From: Crocosphaera watsonii WH 8501
GTDB taxonomy: Bacteria > Cyanobacteriota > Cyanobacteriia > Cyanobacteriales > Microcystaceae
Length of the DNA stretch: 64,000 nucleotides
Direction: 5' to 3'
NCBI RefSeq assembly: GCF_000167195.1
Contig: NZ_AADV02000003.1
Span: forward strand, 262,958 to 326,957
The first letter of the stretch is position 1. Every line of letters begins with the position of its first letter. A program made the translations under genes and the position numbers. Positions 37,280 through 46,611 of this stretch are shown here, piece by piece. The notes beneath the pieces were generated by a model. It was given only the letters and a program-made list of their open reading frames with translations. It was not told the DNA's origin and did no database searches.

Positions 37280-37489
37280 ATGCGTTATGCTATTATTATT
37301 GAAAAAGCTAAAGGTAATTATTCAGCTTATGTGCCTGATTTACCTGGTTGTATTACCACAGGAAATACCATAGAGGAAATAGAAAAAAATATGAAAGAAG
37401 CAATTGATTTTCATTTAGATGGGTTAAGAGAAGAAGGTTTACCTATTCCTGAACCAACAACTTATTGTGATTATATTGAAGCATCTTAA
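37280..37489 (+). CDS. hicB: HicB-type antitoxin, short form
   Basis: The 69-residue protein has the HicB partial RNase H-like fold: YSAYVPDLPGCITTGNTIEE, followed by FHLDGLREEGLPIPEP. It lacks the C-terminal ribbon-helix-helix or HTH found in longer HicB proteins, so autoregulation may depend on other contacts. A strong ribosome binding site (AAGGAGG) overlaps the end of hicA, which would let antitoxin be made in excess. It is paired with the HicA toxin just upstream. Confidence 0.88.
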   Translation: MRYAIIIEKAKGNYSAYVPDLPGCITTGNTIEEIEKNMKEAIDFHLDGLREEGLPIPEPTTYCDYIEAS

Positions 37490-37688
37490 TTATTAATTAT
37501 AAGGTGGGCAGTGCATCGCCCTACTAAGATTTATTATTCTTATTTTTAATATCTTCATAATTTCATACATATTAGTATATCTCAATCACTCTAGTTTAAG
37601 TAAATTGGTGTAATTACATAAAAATTTCTAAATTTGTTAGTTGCTCATGAGTATAATTTCGTAAAGTTATCCATATTCAATAAAATCA

Positions 37689-37970
37689 TTAAATCAATAA
37701 ACTTCCAAAATTCATCAATTTTTTGGCTTCTGAAAGTGTTATTTTTCGTTTACCTTGTAACACATCTAAAACAACTTTCTCACTATCAAATATCTCTAAA
37801 AAATATTGAGGAGATAGATTATCTTCTTCTATTAAAGCTTTAAGTAACTCAACCCCTTCTAATTTTGGAATAGGTTCAGAATTTTCTTCATACTCATAAA
37901 TTAACATTCCTAATACTCTTAAATATTCTCTATCTTCTGGTTGGGTGATTTCCGAGAAAGCTTTTCCCAT
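37689..37970 (-). CDS. HigA-like antitoxin (COG5499 type), orphan
   Basis: The 93-residue protein matches the HigA-type pattern: LGMLIYEYEENSEPIP, then an HTH (LKALIEEDNLSPQYFLEIFD, SEKVVLDVLQGKRKITLSEA). The C-terminus (KKLMNFGSLLI) is shorter than usual. The toxin partner is normally directly upstream, but here 150 bp of non-coding sequence and an ISAzo13 element occupy that place, so the toxin was probably lost. Antitoxin call is by family pattern; function in isolation is unknown. Confidence 0.65.
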   Translation of the reverse strand: MGKAFSEITQPEDREYLRVLGMLIYEYEENSEPIPKLEGVELLKALIEEDNLSPQYFLEIFDSEKVVLDVLQGKRKITLSEAKKLMNFGSLLI

Positions 37971-38126
37971 AGGGGGTAATCGCTTGGACTAAAGGCTTTC
38001 AAGAAATAAAAGGAACAGAGAGTTAGCAGATCTTGGTACACAACTTTAAAATTTCATAATTGGCTTGTCTGAAAAAACAGAAGAAATAGATTAAAATGAA
38101 GAGGTAAAAAGATTAGAGAGAGTAAA

Positions 38127-39337
38127 TTGAAGCTAAAACAGACAAATCATCCCTTAACCCCGTCGATGGTCGATGATTTACGTTTAGCAGCCTCAAAAAT
38201 GACGGGAGCAGAGCGTCGTTCATTTCAAGCTGAAATGTGTCTCAAGTATTGTGGAGGAAGTGCCAGACAAACCGAAATCGTGTTTGGTTGGGGGAGAAAA
38301 AATGTTCAACTTGGATTACATGAAAAACGAACTGGGATAGTGTGTTTAGGATTACAATCAGTCAATAGTGGATGTAAAAAATGGGAGGAAAGATACCCAA
38401 TAGTTGCCCAATCATTGAAAGAAATAGCCGAAGCTCACGCACAACAAAACCCCACATTTAATAACCCCATTGCCTATACAAGATTAACGGCGGCTGAAGC
38501 CATTAAACAATTAAGAAATCTAGGATATAATGGAGAGGAGGTTCCTGCTGCTTCGACAATGGCAGATATTTTAAATCGTTTGGGCTATCGATCAAGAAAA
38601 GTGGTAAAAGCTAAACCTAAAAAAAAATCTCGGAGACGGACGCTATCTTCGAGAATATAGAGAAAAAAGATAGAAAAAAAGACCCTTCTGTGAAACGTTT
38701 AAGTATGGATTGTAAAGCAACTGTGGAAATAGGAGAATATTCACGTGGCGGACAAACCAGAGGTTATAATCAAGCTCAAGATCATGATATGGGAACTAAA
38801 GAAAAATACGTTCCTTGTGGGATTGTAGATGAAGATACAGGGCAACTTTATGTAACTTTTGGAAGTTCTTATAAAACGAGTGATTTCATGGTAGATAACT
38901 TGGAGCAATGGTGGACAAGTCTGAGTATAACTGAAAAGCAGCAACTAGAGAACATCCAAATTAAAGTTGATAATGGAGCAGAAAATAGTGGAATAAGAAG
39001 GCAATTTTTGAAGAGAATGGTAGAGTTTGCCGACCAAACTAAGAAATCTATTCAATTACTATATTTTCCTCCTTATCACAGTAAATATAATCCCATAGAA
39101 AGATGTTGGGGAATTTTAGAGAGGCATTGGAAAGGAACACTTCTGAGAAATGCTCAAACGATGTTAGCTTGGGTAAAAACTATGACATGGAAAGGCTTAA
39201 ATCCGATAGTTAAGTTAAGTAAAAAAGTTTATCAAAAAGGCATTTCTTTAACGAAAAAAGAGATGAAGGAAATTGAGAAACGTTTAGAACGTAATCCTCA
39301 CTTACCTAAATGGGATATTTTGATTAGACCCAGTTAG
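38127..39337 (+). CDS. ISAzo13-family transposase, two frames joined at an A9 run
   Basis: The first frame (to 38660) has KMTGAERRSFQAEMCLKYCG and a winged-helix-like region. The second (38690-39337) has RLSMDCKATVEIGEYSRGG (Asp), IQIKVDNGAENS (Asp) and YHSKYNPIERCWGILE (Glu), the ISAzo13 DDE set. Frame 1 ends shortly after CCTAAAAAAAAATCTC; a -1 shift on the nine A gives KISETDAIFENIEKKDRKKD and runs straight into frame 2. The long A run makes programmed slippage plausible, but mutation or sequencing error is possible. Terminal repeats were not resolved. Confidence 0.8.
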
Positions 39338-39444
39338 TCTAAAAAGTTAATAAGAGTGTAAAATTAAGTGAATTTCCTTTTTAAAAATAGTCAAAGCTAA
39401 TTTAAAAGTTAGCGTATTTCTTTCTTTTAGATAGGGAGGTTTTT

Positions 39445-39475
39445 GTTCGCGGAAAGTATCCGCGAACAACTTTTT
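39445..39475 (+). terminator. Hairpin with T tract after the ISAzo13 transposase
   Basis: GTTCGCGGA and TCCGCGAAC form a perfect 9-bp stem with loop AAGTA, followed by AACTTTTTATTTTT. It resembles an intrinsic terminator about 110 bp after the transposase stop. A related hairpin (AGCGGA/TCCGCT) lies beside the IS66 left end at about 31963. Confidence 0.65.
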
Positions 39476-39499
39476 ATTTTTCCCTTTTCGCTTATTTGA

Positions 39500-39751
39500 G
39501 ATGTTCTACAAACAGATTCTGAGAATGGGTGGGAAACTTTTTCTTGGAAATCACCTTATAGCCAACCTTATGGTAATGGGAGCGCTCCTGCACCTGTTCC
39601 GGCTTACCCCCCTTCTGTTCAATCACCTAACACTTATCCAACGGTAAATTCTAATCCTAATTTCCCCAATACACCCAATCAGAACCAACCTACTGAGAAC
39701 TATGGAATTCAACCGCCTCAAGTTGATCAATATGGAAATGTAACAAATTAA
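39500..39751 (+). pseudogene. C-terminal remnant of a Pro/Asn-rich protein
   Basis: An 84-codon frame without a start, preceded by TGA, reads DVLQTDSENGWETFSWKSPY, then a Pro/Asn/Gln-rich tail (APVPAYPPSVQSPNTYPTVN, NFPNTPNQNQPTENYG) and ends at TAA. Composition is like an exported, low-complexity C-terminus. The 5' part is missing, probably lost with insertion of the ISAzo13 element upstream. The stretch 39752-40346 contains no gene, only the MITE at 40111. Confidence 0.45.
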
Positions 39752-40110
39752 TGCTAAAATAATCCTAATTAGTGTAGGACTTTAACTGAATACCTTGTAA
39801 ATTCCCCTACTAGAAGTAAGGAAAGGTAAACACTCTTATTGATGATATAGAAAAGGGATATAAATTGCTTGCTGTGTCTAAGTTTTATGAGAGTTTGCTG
39901 CCAATAAGTCCCACCCAGTCGTATTCATGGGATTGTCAACAAGAATATAATGATTATCTTCATCTAAGACTTTGGGCCCGTACCTAATTATAGCCTTTCT
40001 TAGAATCATGGGGTAAATCTGCTGTTTGCCTCAGATCAATCACTTTTGTACCTAACAATACCCGAGAGCATTCCTAAGGGATAGAATAGATTAAGTCACG
40101 TAAGAATAGT

Positions 40111-40286
40111 CCCGCATTTCTCACAAATTCTGCGATCGCTAAACTTCAAACCATTATGTAGTCTGAGTTTAACCTTGATTTGAGGGACGAGTAAAAAATA
40201 ACAGTGTGCCATTTTAAGCGATCGCTTGAAAAATAAGCCACATCTAACCTCTAGCTGATTACTGATCAGTTTGTGAGAAATGCGGG
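40111..40286 (-). repeat. 176-bp MITE, copy 2, upstream of the RNase HI gene
   Basis: This is the reverse complement of the MITE at 22662 with a single base difference, flanked by its own perfect target duplication TAGT. The near identity and distinct duplications show two independent recent insertions. It ends 60 bp before the RNase HI-like start codon, a position similar to copy 1 before nrdB. Confidence 0.9.
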
Positions 40287-40587
40287 TAGTGAGTTTTGCA
40301 ATTTGCCCGATTCCTCCATGATCTAGATTTGCAATAGTTATATAGAATGAAAATGTCGACTAATCCCCAAAAACTTATCATTGCTAAAGACATACCAATC
40401 ATGCTATTCGCTGGGGAATTTCAAGGGACTTTACTGCAAGGAGTCGCGGCCGCTGTTCTGTTGATGCCCAATGGTAGAAGATACACCGTTAGTCAATTAG
40501 TATCTGTTAATCATAAAGACGAGGCAGAATATACCGCCCTAATTATTGGTTTAAAAAAAGCAAACCAATTACGATTAAAGACTCTAG

Positions 40588-41963
40588 TGCAGCTTGGCGA
40601 AAGTAATCCACCAGATTTTTACAGAAACTTTCGTGACTAGCCACGACAATGTGTTTCAATGAAACTAACGGAAGAATCTCGAAGTTGATGTCCATGATAA
40701 AAGCATTGCCAATTAACCTCTCCAACCTACAGAAAACAGTACTCCAACAAATAGTGAGAGGGACAACAAACCCCTATCGCCTTGTTAGACGAGCCAAGCT
40801 AATCTTAGCCGCAGCATCAGGAGAGAGCAATAGTTCGATTAGTCGAAGATTAGAATTAGACCGAGTACAAGTGCGTCAGTGGCGATCGCGATGGTTTGAG
40901 GAGAGAGAAAAACTGAGTGCCGCCGAAGAACAACAGGTAACGGAGAAAGCATTAATGGTCTTGATCAAAGGAATTTTAAGCGATCGCCCAAGACCTGGAA
41001 CAACAAAATCCTTTACGGTCGAACAAGTAGTCCAGATTGTAGCGATCGCTTGTGAAGAATGTGAAAAATCAGACAGACCAGTGAGCCATTGGACACCTTC
41101 AGAGTTGGCGGATGAAGCCATAAAAAGAGGAATTGTCGAAAAGATTTCCCCCCGTAGTGTGGGGCGTTTTTTAAAAAGAAGCGACATTACAACCACATCT
41201 CGTTCGTTACTGGTTAAATGCCAAAATTGATGATCCCTTAAAATTTAAAAAGCAAGTCAAATATATCTGTGAACTTCATCAAGAAGCTAAAACTTTGTTA
41301 GAACAAGGAATTCATTTAATTAGTACAGATGAAATGACAGGAATTCAAGCTCTTGAGAGATTATTTCCGAACAAAAGAATCAAGCCTAAACAAGTAGAAA
41401 AAATCGAATTTGAATATGAAAGACACGGAACTTTAAGCTTGATTGCGAACTGGGATGTGGCAAGAGGAAAAGTTGTTAGTCCCTCTATTGGACCGACAAG
41501 AACAGAACAAGATTTTTCTGAACATATCCAGAGAATGATTAAGTTTGATGAAAAAGCAGAATGGATTTTTATTGTAGATCAACTCAACACTCATAAATCG
41601 GAAAGCTTAGTCAAATTAGTAGCAGAAAGCTGTGGAATTACTATTGATTTGGGGAGAAAAGGAAAGGAGGGGATTTTGCAATCTATGGACAGCAGAGCAG
41701 ATTTTTTATCAGATGAATCTCATCGAATTCGCTTTGTTTATATTCCCAAACATACATCGTGGCTTAATCAAATTGAGTGTTGGTTTTCGATCTTAGTCCG
41801 GCGTTTACTCAAAAGAATTACTGTCCGTTCAACTGAAGAACTATCCCAAAAAATTCTCAATTTTATTGATTACTTTAATCAACATTTTGCTAAGCCGTTC
41901 GTTGGGAAATTTAAGGGCTTTAAAGATCATAAGTGACTGGTGGATTATTTTTGCTAAGCTGCA
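40588..41963 (+). mobile_element. IS630-family element, copy B (1376 bp)
   Basis: The terminal repeats are the same as in copy A, with a perfect CTAG duplication at 40584-40587 and 41964-41967. The copy lacks the 14-bp duplication and 1-bp deletion of copy A and is therefore closer to the ancestral element. It is in the same orientation as copy A, 39 kb away, so recombination between them could delete the intervening DNA. Confidence 0.92.
40688..41936 (+). CDS. IS630-type transposase, two frames (possible frameshift product)
   Basis: Frame 1 (to 41230) contains the DNA-binding HTH (SNSSISRRLELDRVQVRQWR) and HWTPSELADEAIKRGIVEKI. Frame 2 (open through 41936) contains PHLVRYWLNAKIDDP and the catalytic DDE residues in STDEMTG, IVDQLNTH and LNQIECWF. 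The frames must join in the short window after TTTTTTAAAAAG (near 41170), where dropping one A gives GRFLKEATLQPHLVRYW. Both IS copies share this feature, so it predates their separation and may be a programmed shift or slippage site rather than decay. Confidence 0.75.
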
Positions 41964-43018
41964 CTAGCTATCAAAGGAGATAGTGATCGGGTGTTCAATC
42001 AAGTCAATGGCTTAACCCCCGTCACAGAAGAAAGGTTAAAAAAATTGTATCGTGTAGCGATTAAGTCCATCAGAACGTTTGAAAAAATTTCCTTAGAATG
42101 GATATCCCCAGAACAAAACCGCCCGGCGTTATCAGCCGTTAAACGTTGTATGAAAGATGCCTTGGGTAGAGAAAAAAAGGCATCTTCTTTATCGTCCCAA
42201 TCCCCCTTACGATACCCTGCTATGTTGAGTTTAATTGAAAAGGGAGAACAGGCCACAGAGGAAGATTATGGCAAACTCACAGAGGAAGAAGACGAATGGA
42301 CACATAAATCTCTCTCAGAATTAAGGACTTTGATTCCATTGGAAATTAGGGATTTGATTGCTCTACAATGGCAAGGAGATGAAAATAATTTAGCCCAGAT
42401 GTATCGTTGGCATTTAAGGGGACTTCCTCCCACCATGGCCTGTCGCAAAGTGAATCTTGATCAAAAAAGCGAGCAAGCAACTAAGACAAAACTTCCCTGG
42501 GAAGAAGCCCTAAATTTACCCCAGCCATTGTTAGGGGACTCTAACCAAACAGCAGATCCTTTAATGTCTTTACTCTCAGAATTAGATATTTCTGAAGCAG
42601 AGGTTTAAGAAGACTCTTTAGGTTTCCCTCAATCTGAGTCAGAAGAACCTATATTGTTTGAAACCCTGATCATAGAGGATCTCCAGGGAGAGGAATCTGT
42701 ATTATATGAGACAGATTTTTCATCCTCAACCACTCATCTAGCTTTCAATGAAGAGTCTCATTTATCATTTGATAAAGAAAACATGGACTTAGAGGCAGAT
42801 GGTCTCAAAGATGGGTTAACATCAGAGTCAAGTGTAATTGATATTCTGAAAGTGATTGAGAGTCTCAGCCCTGAAGAACAAACTACCTTAGCTCAGGAAT
42901 TAGTGAAAATTCCCGACATGGTTAATCTTATTCTCAAAGCGATCGCTGAAAATGTTTCTAGAGGTCATGGGGAACCAGAATAGATTCTTCTATTTACTGA
43001 AGATTAAGGTTTACAATC

Positions 43019-43516
43019 GTGGAAAATGTCATGTATTTAGACGAACAATTAGAAATTCTCATTAATGAAGCTCCTGAACATGGTGTACCTATTCCTGTGA
43101 TGGAAAAGGCCGTTGCTCCAACCTTAAAATTTTTTGCGAGTCAGCTCCAACACGAGAAATATTATGTTTTACACGGACAAAATCGTTCCTGGTTAGTGAC
43201 AACCTTAAGTAACAGAAAAAACCCCAAAGAAGAAAAACGGGTTATTTATGCCTTTTCTACTAAAAAAGATGCGGAAACATTTCAAGGAATTATTAACCCC
43301 GAAATTCGCATTATTTCTGTTCCTGTAACTCATTTACTGTTTCAGCTTTTTTCGGTAGAATCCATTGATAGTCTTATTTTTCGAGAATTTCCTGGAGACA
43401 AACAGCAGCAAATAGAAATTGCTCGTCCCAAACTGCAAAATATTATTCAGCAACAATTACGTCGTTTGAAGTTAAACCCACCTAAAACCAAGAATATTCC
43501 CCCTAATCTTGCCTAA
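43019..43516 (+). CDS. Conserved hypothetical protein, probably cyanobacterial
   Basis: The 165-residue soluble protein has no signal or membrane segment. It reads like a folded alpha/beta protein (YYVLHGQNRSWLVTTLSNR, RVIYAFSTKKDAETFQG) with a basic Gln-rich C-terminus. It starts with GTG; the ATG four codons in (MYLDEQLEIL) is an alternative. It follows the RNase HI gene by 35 bp and precedes the zinc-ribbon membrane protein by about 20 bp, so the three may have formed an operon. No family name can be given. Confidence 0.6.
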   Translation: MENVMYLDEQLEILINEAPEHGVPIPVMEKAVAPTLKFFASQLQHEKYYVLHGQNRSWLVTTLSNRKNPKEEKRVIYAFSTKKDAETFQGIINPEIRIISVPVTHLLFQLFSVESIDSLIFREFPGDKQQQIEIARPKLQNIIQQQLRRLKLNPPKTKNIPPNLA

Positions 43517-43536
43517 GTTTATTTGTATTTTTGTCT

Positions 43537-44040
43537 ATGTTACACTCCCGTCCTTCATCAACTGTATTGAACCATTATAGTGCTTATTGCTGTCCCGTCT
43601 GTCATCATGGGGAAATCTCTACATTACCCTTGATGGAGGCTTTTTCCTGTAATTTTTGTGGTCATATTTTTACGGCTAACTTGGATAAACAAGCCATTAC
43701 CATTGTTGATAGTCAACTGCCTTTAACTTGGCATTGGACCGGTAAACGCTGGAAAAATGCTCGTTCTTTTAAACTGTTTCAATGGAGTTATGGTTTCTTG
43801 GCTTTGGGTTTTGTCAGCTTGCCGACATTACTGGTTGCGGCTGGGGCTTATTTATTCCCAGTGTTACCTGATAGTTCTCTGGCTTGGTTTCCTTGGTTTT
43901 GGGTAGGGTTTACTTTTTTCTGTCATTTCAGTTGTTTATTTTGGTTATTCCTAGAATATTATCAGTTTCCTTTGTCGTTATATTTTGAAGCATTAAGAAA
44001 TAATTTATCATCTCGTATGTTGAGGCGAACTATCAGCTAG
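43537..44040 (+). CDS. Zinc-ribbon membrane protein, conserved hypothetical
   Basis: The N-terminal zinc ribbon uses CCPVCHHGE and CNFCGHIF (two CxxC pairs), followed by a short linker with WHWTGKRWKNAR and two membrane-helix regions (GFLALGFVSLPTLLVAAGAY and WFWVGFTFFCHFSCLFWLF). It is likely an inner or thylakoid membrane protein of unknown function. I place the start at ATG 43537; TTG at 43531 is in frame. A strong bidirectional terminator follows. Confidence 0.65.
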   Translation: MLHSRPSSTVLNHYSAYCCPVCHHGEISTLPLMEAFSCNFCGHIFTANLDKQAITIVDSQLPLTWHWTGKRWKNARSFKLFQWSYGFLALGFVSLPTLLVAAGAYLFPVLPDSSLAWFPWFWVGFTFFCHFSCLFWLFLEYYQFPLSLYFEALRNNLSSRMLRRTIS

Positions 44041-44058
44041 AAAGACGGATATTTCAGA

Positions 44059-44095
44059 AGCCCCAACTAACCTATAGGTTAGTTGGGGCTTTTTA
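44059..44095. terminator. Bidirectional terminator between zinc-ribbon gene and glyA
   Basis: A perfect 14-bp stem, AGCCCCAACTAACC and GGTTAGTTGGGGCT with loop TATA, is followed by TTTT on the plus side. It serves the converging plus-strand zinc-ribbon gene and minus-strand glyA. Confidence 0.9.
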
Positions 44096-44101
44096 ATTGA
44101 T

Positions 44102-45385
44102 CTAGGCTAAAACGGGGACAGGAATGTTGAGATGAGGATAGAGAGGAAAGCGATCGCATAAAGCCTTGACTCGGTTTAAACAATCTTGCTTAACCCCTTC
44201 ATCGTTACGATTGAGTAAACAATCAGCAATAATGTTACCAATTTCGGCAAAATCATCTACCCCTAACCCTCTGGTAGTCATGGCAGGAGATCCCAACCGG
44301 AGACCACTGGTGACAAAGGGAGACTCTGGATCGAAAGGAACCGTATTCTTATTAGCTGTAATATTGATTTCACTCACTAACTTATCTGCTTCCTTTCCAG
44401 TCATGTCAATGCAGCGCAGATCCACTAACATCAAATGGTTATCCGTGCCACCAGAAACCAGCTTAAAGCCTCGTTGGGTCAATTGATTAGCTAGGGATTG
44501 AGCATTCGCAATTACCTCTCCAGAATACACCTTAAACTCAGGCTTAAGGGCTTCTCCAAAGGCCACTGCTTTAGCTGCAATTACCTGTTCCAATGGACCC
44601 CCTTGAGTGCCAGGAAAAACGGACTTATCAAACTTTTTGCCCAACTCAGGGTCATTGGTCATAATTAAACCACCTCTGGGACCCCGTAAGGTTTTGTGTG
44701 TAGTGGTGGTTACCACATCACAATAGGGTAAAGGGTTAGGATGATGACCACTGGCCACTAAACCGGCGATGTGAGCGATATCTGCCATGAGATAGGCTCC
44801 CACTTCATCGGCGATGGCCCGAAACTTATCAAACTCAATAATTCTGGGATAAGCAGAGAACCCACAAATCAATAATTTGGGTTTTTCTTTCTTAGCTAGT
44901 TCTAAAATAGCGTCGTAGTCTAATCTTTCTGTCTCAGCACTCACCCCATAATGGCATACTTCAAACCATTTCCCCGAAACGTTGACAGGGGAGCCGTGGG
45001 TTAAATGGCCACCGTGGGAGAGATCCATGCCCATAATCTTATCCCCCGGTTTGAGGAGGGTCAAGAAAACAGCAAAATTGGCTTGGGCCCCTGAATGGGG
45101 TTGTACATTCGCGTGTGCTGCTCCAAATAATTCTTTGACGCGATCGATGGCTAATTGCTCTGCTTGATCAACCCATTCACAACCACCATAGTAGCGTTTC
45201 TTGGGTAATCCTTCTGCATATTTGTTGGTTAACACCGAACCTTGAGCAGCTAAGACGGCCGCAGAGGTGAAATTTTCACTGGCGATTAATTCTAAATGTT
45301 CCCGTTGCCGTTGTAATTCCCCTTGTATCATAGCAGCAAGGGTTGGATCGGTCTGGGCTAAAAAATCTAGGTTGGTATCAGTCAC
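44102..45385 (-). CDS. glyA: Serine hydroxymethyltransferase
   Basis: GlyA interconverts serine and glycine using tetrahydrofolate and PLP in the cytoplasm and supplies one-carbon units. In cyanobacteria it also links to photorespiratory glycine. The 427-residue protein has the N-terminal [40 protein letters not shown] and the PLP lysine in [16 protein letters not shown]. It ends with a typical [15 protein letters not shown]. Length and all conserved blocks are normal. Confidence 0.98.
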   Translation of the reverse strand: MTDTNLDFLAQTDPTLAAMIQGELQRQREHLELIASENFTSAAVLAAQGSVLTNKYAEGLPKKRYYGGCEWVDQAEQLAIDRVKELFGAAHANVQPHSGAQANFAVFLTLLKPGDKIMGMDLSHGGHLTHGSPVNVSGKWFEVCHYGVSAETERLDYDAILELAKKEKPKLLICGFSAYPRIIEFDKFRAIADEVGAYLMADIAHIAGLVASGHHPNPLPYCDVVTTTTHKTLRGPRGGLIMTNDPELGKKFDKSVFPGTQGGPLEQVIAAKAVAFGEALKPEFKVYSGEVIANAQSLANQLTQRGFKLVSGGTDNHLMLVDLRCIDMTGKEADKLVSEINITANKNTVPFDPESPFVTSGLRLGSPAMTTRGLGVDDFAEIGNIIADCLLNRNDEGVKQDCLNRVKALCDRFPLYPHLNIPVPVLA

Positions 45386-45516
45386 TGTTATTCAATCCTT
45401 TCGTTTTGGCTTACGGTGTTCCCAACGTACAATTATAATTAATCTTTGCCTGATTTTTCAAGAATATAAGACAACTTTAACAAAGTTTTTAGCCATCCCT
45501 TTGATTATAGGATTGA

Positions 45517-46116
45517 TTAACTATGAATTCTTGGCTCTGGGTGTAATGTTGCTAAAATTTCACTTTCGATAATTGATAATTCTTCTAATCTTTTTTGGAC
45601 AATTTCTCGCTCAAAATAAGTGTCTGCTAATACCCAATAAATACCATAATGTCTCGCTTCTGATGCCATTAAACTACGATAAAATTTGGCTAACTCTTGA
45701 TCAGGACAATGGGTTCCTAACAGTCCTAATCTTTCGTGGGATCTTCCTTCTATTAAGGCTGCAATTAATAAAGAATCTAATAATCTTTGAGGTTCTTTGG
45801 TCCTAATTGTTGATTTTAATTTAGCCCCATAGGGAGGAGAAGATAAGGGGCCGAGGGGAATATTTTTTTTATATAACCACTGGTTAACCTGTTCAAAATG
45901 TTCTAATTCTTCTTTGGTGATCGCTGTTAATTTTCTCACTAGCATTGCATTAGATGAGTAGCGAAACATCAAATTCAAGGCCACACTTGCTGCCTTTCTT
46001 TCACAATGGGAATGATCTAATAAAATCGTATCTAAGTTATTAATTGCTTGTTCTATCCAGTCTTCTTTAGTTGGACTTTTTAAGATATTTATTTTTGTTT
46101 TTTGACTTAACATCAT
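45517..46116 (-). CDS. miaE: tRNA-(ms2io6A)-hydroxylase-like protein
   Basis: The 199-residue protein has the ferritin-like di-iron layout of MiaE: Glu and His in LLDHSHCERKAAS, KEELEHFEQVNQWL, ALIEGRSHERLGLL and LMASEARHYGIYW. MiaE hydroxylates the isopentenyl group of modified A37 in tRNA. The residues for two irons are all in place. It is followed 19 bp later by a small HicB-like gene on the same strand; the association may be accidental. Confidence 0.88.
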   Translation of the reverse strand: MMLSQKTKINILKSPTKEDWIEQAINNLDTILLDHSHCERKAASVALNLMFRYSSNAMLVRKLTAITKEELEHFEQVNQWLYKKNIPLGPLSSPPYGAKLKSTIRTKEPQRLLDSLLIAALIEGRSHERLGLLGTHCPDQELAKFYRSLMASEARHYGIYWVLADTYFEREIVQKRLEELSIIESEILATLHPEPRIHS

Positions 46117-46135
46117 CAGATAAATTCCTAATTAA

Positions 46136-46360
46136 TTAAAAATTGGATGAGGATATATTAGAAGTTGGTATTTCGGGGGATTTATTGGCAGCTTGACAAT
46201 GAGCTATATATTGCTCAATAACCGCTTGAAAAGCTTGCTCTAATTCATCAACAGAAAGACCATCAAAAACGATTATATCTCTTATGTTTACCACTCGACC
46301 AAAAAATAAGCGATCGTCTTCATCATATTCAATAACTGCTTTATATTCTTTGTATTTCAT
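46136..46360 (-). CDS. HicB-like antitoxin
   Basis: The 74-residue protein starts MKYKEYKAVIEYDEDDRLFF, then GRVVNIRDIIVFDGLSVDEL, the partial RNase H fold of HicB proteins. A Ser/Asn-rich C-terminal tail follows, without a clear DNA-binding domain. Its ATG overlaps the stop of the HicA-like gene upstream (ATGA), showing translational coupling typical of toxin-antitoxin pairs. Confidence 0.8.
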   Translation of the reverse strand: MKYKEYKAVIEYDEDDRLFFGRVVNIRDIIVFDGLSVDELEQAFQAVIEQYIAHCQAANKSPEIPTSNISSSNF

Positions 46361-46611
46361 GGGTTAATCCTTGCCTTAAATAAAAATTCACGAATAGCTT
46401 TAACTTGATATCTTTTTAATTCTTTTTGAGGATGGGGTGTATAAATATTTAGGGAGAGTGTCTTAAGCTCAAATCTAAAACCTAAATTATCCTCTTGTGT
46501 TGCGCTTCCTCCTATAGCTTTAATTAATGTTATTACATCATGCCAGAGAATATCATCTCTCATGGGTTCTTTAAAGAGAGTATCATAAATCTTGCGCTGT
46601 TTTTTGTTCAT
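46357..46611 (-). CDS. HicA-like toxin
   Basis: The 84-residue protein has the longer HicA variant: MRDDILWHDVITLIKAIGGS, then GFRFELKTLSLNIYTPHPQK, followed by the helix ELKRYQVKAIREFL. The conserved His is in PHPQ. It overlaps the following HicB-like gene by 4 bp. This is the second HicAB-like pair in the window, distinct in sequence from the one at 37069. Confidence 0.8.
   Translation of the reverse strand: MNKKQRKIYDTLFKEPMRDDILWHDVITLIKAIGGSATQEDNLGFRFELKTLSLNIYTPHPQKELKRYQVKAIREFLFKARINP

Larger units (their letters stand above)
40347..42983 (+). pseudogene. RNase HI-like (reverse-transcriptase-like) gene disrupted by IS630 copy B
   Basis: Residues before the IS (GVAAAVLLMPNGRRYTVSQL, DEAEYTALIIGLKKANQLRL) and after it (AIKGDSDRVFNQVNGLTPV) rejoin exactly when the 1376-bp IS and one CTAG are removed (ACT CTA GCT ATC). 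They form an RNase H fold with Glu in DEAEY and Asp in GDSD; the expected first Asp appears as Ala in LFAGEF. A C-terminal region of about 250 residues follows. A TAA at 42606-42608 breaks the same frame, which stays open to 42983 (SVIDILKVIESLSPEEQTTL). The intact gene would have about 419 codons counting the stop region. Inactive as it stands. Confidence 0.8.

Noticed and set aside
37634..37843. Plus-strand frame opposite the HigA-like gene
   Set aside because: It is the antisense of a recognisable antitoxin and is unusually Leu/Lys-biased.
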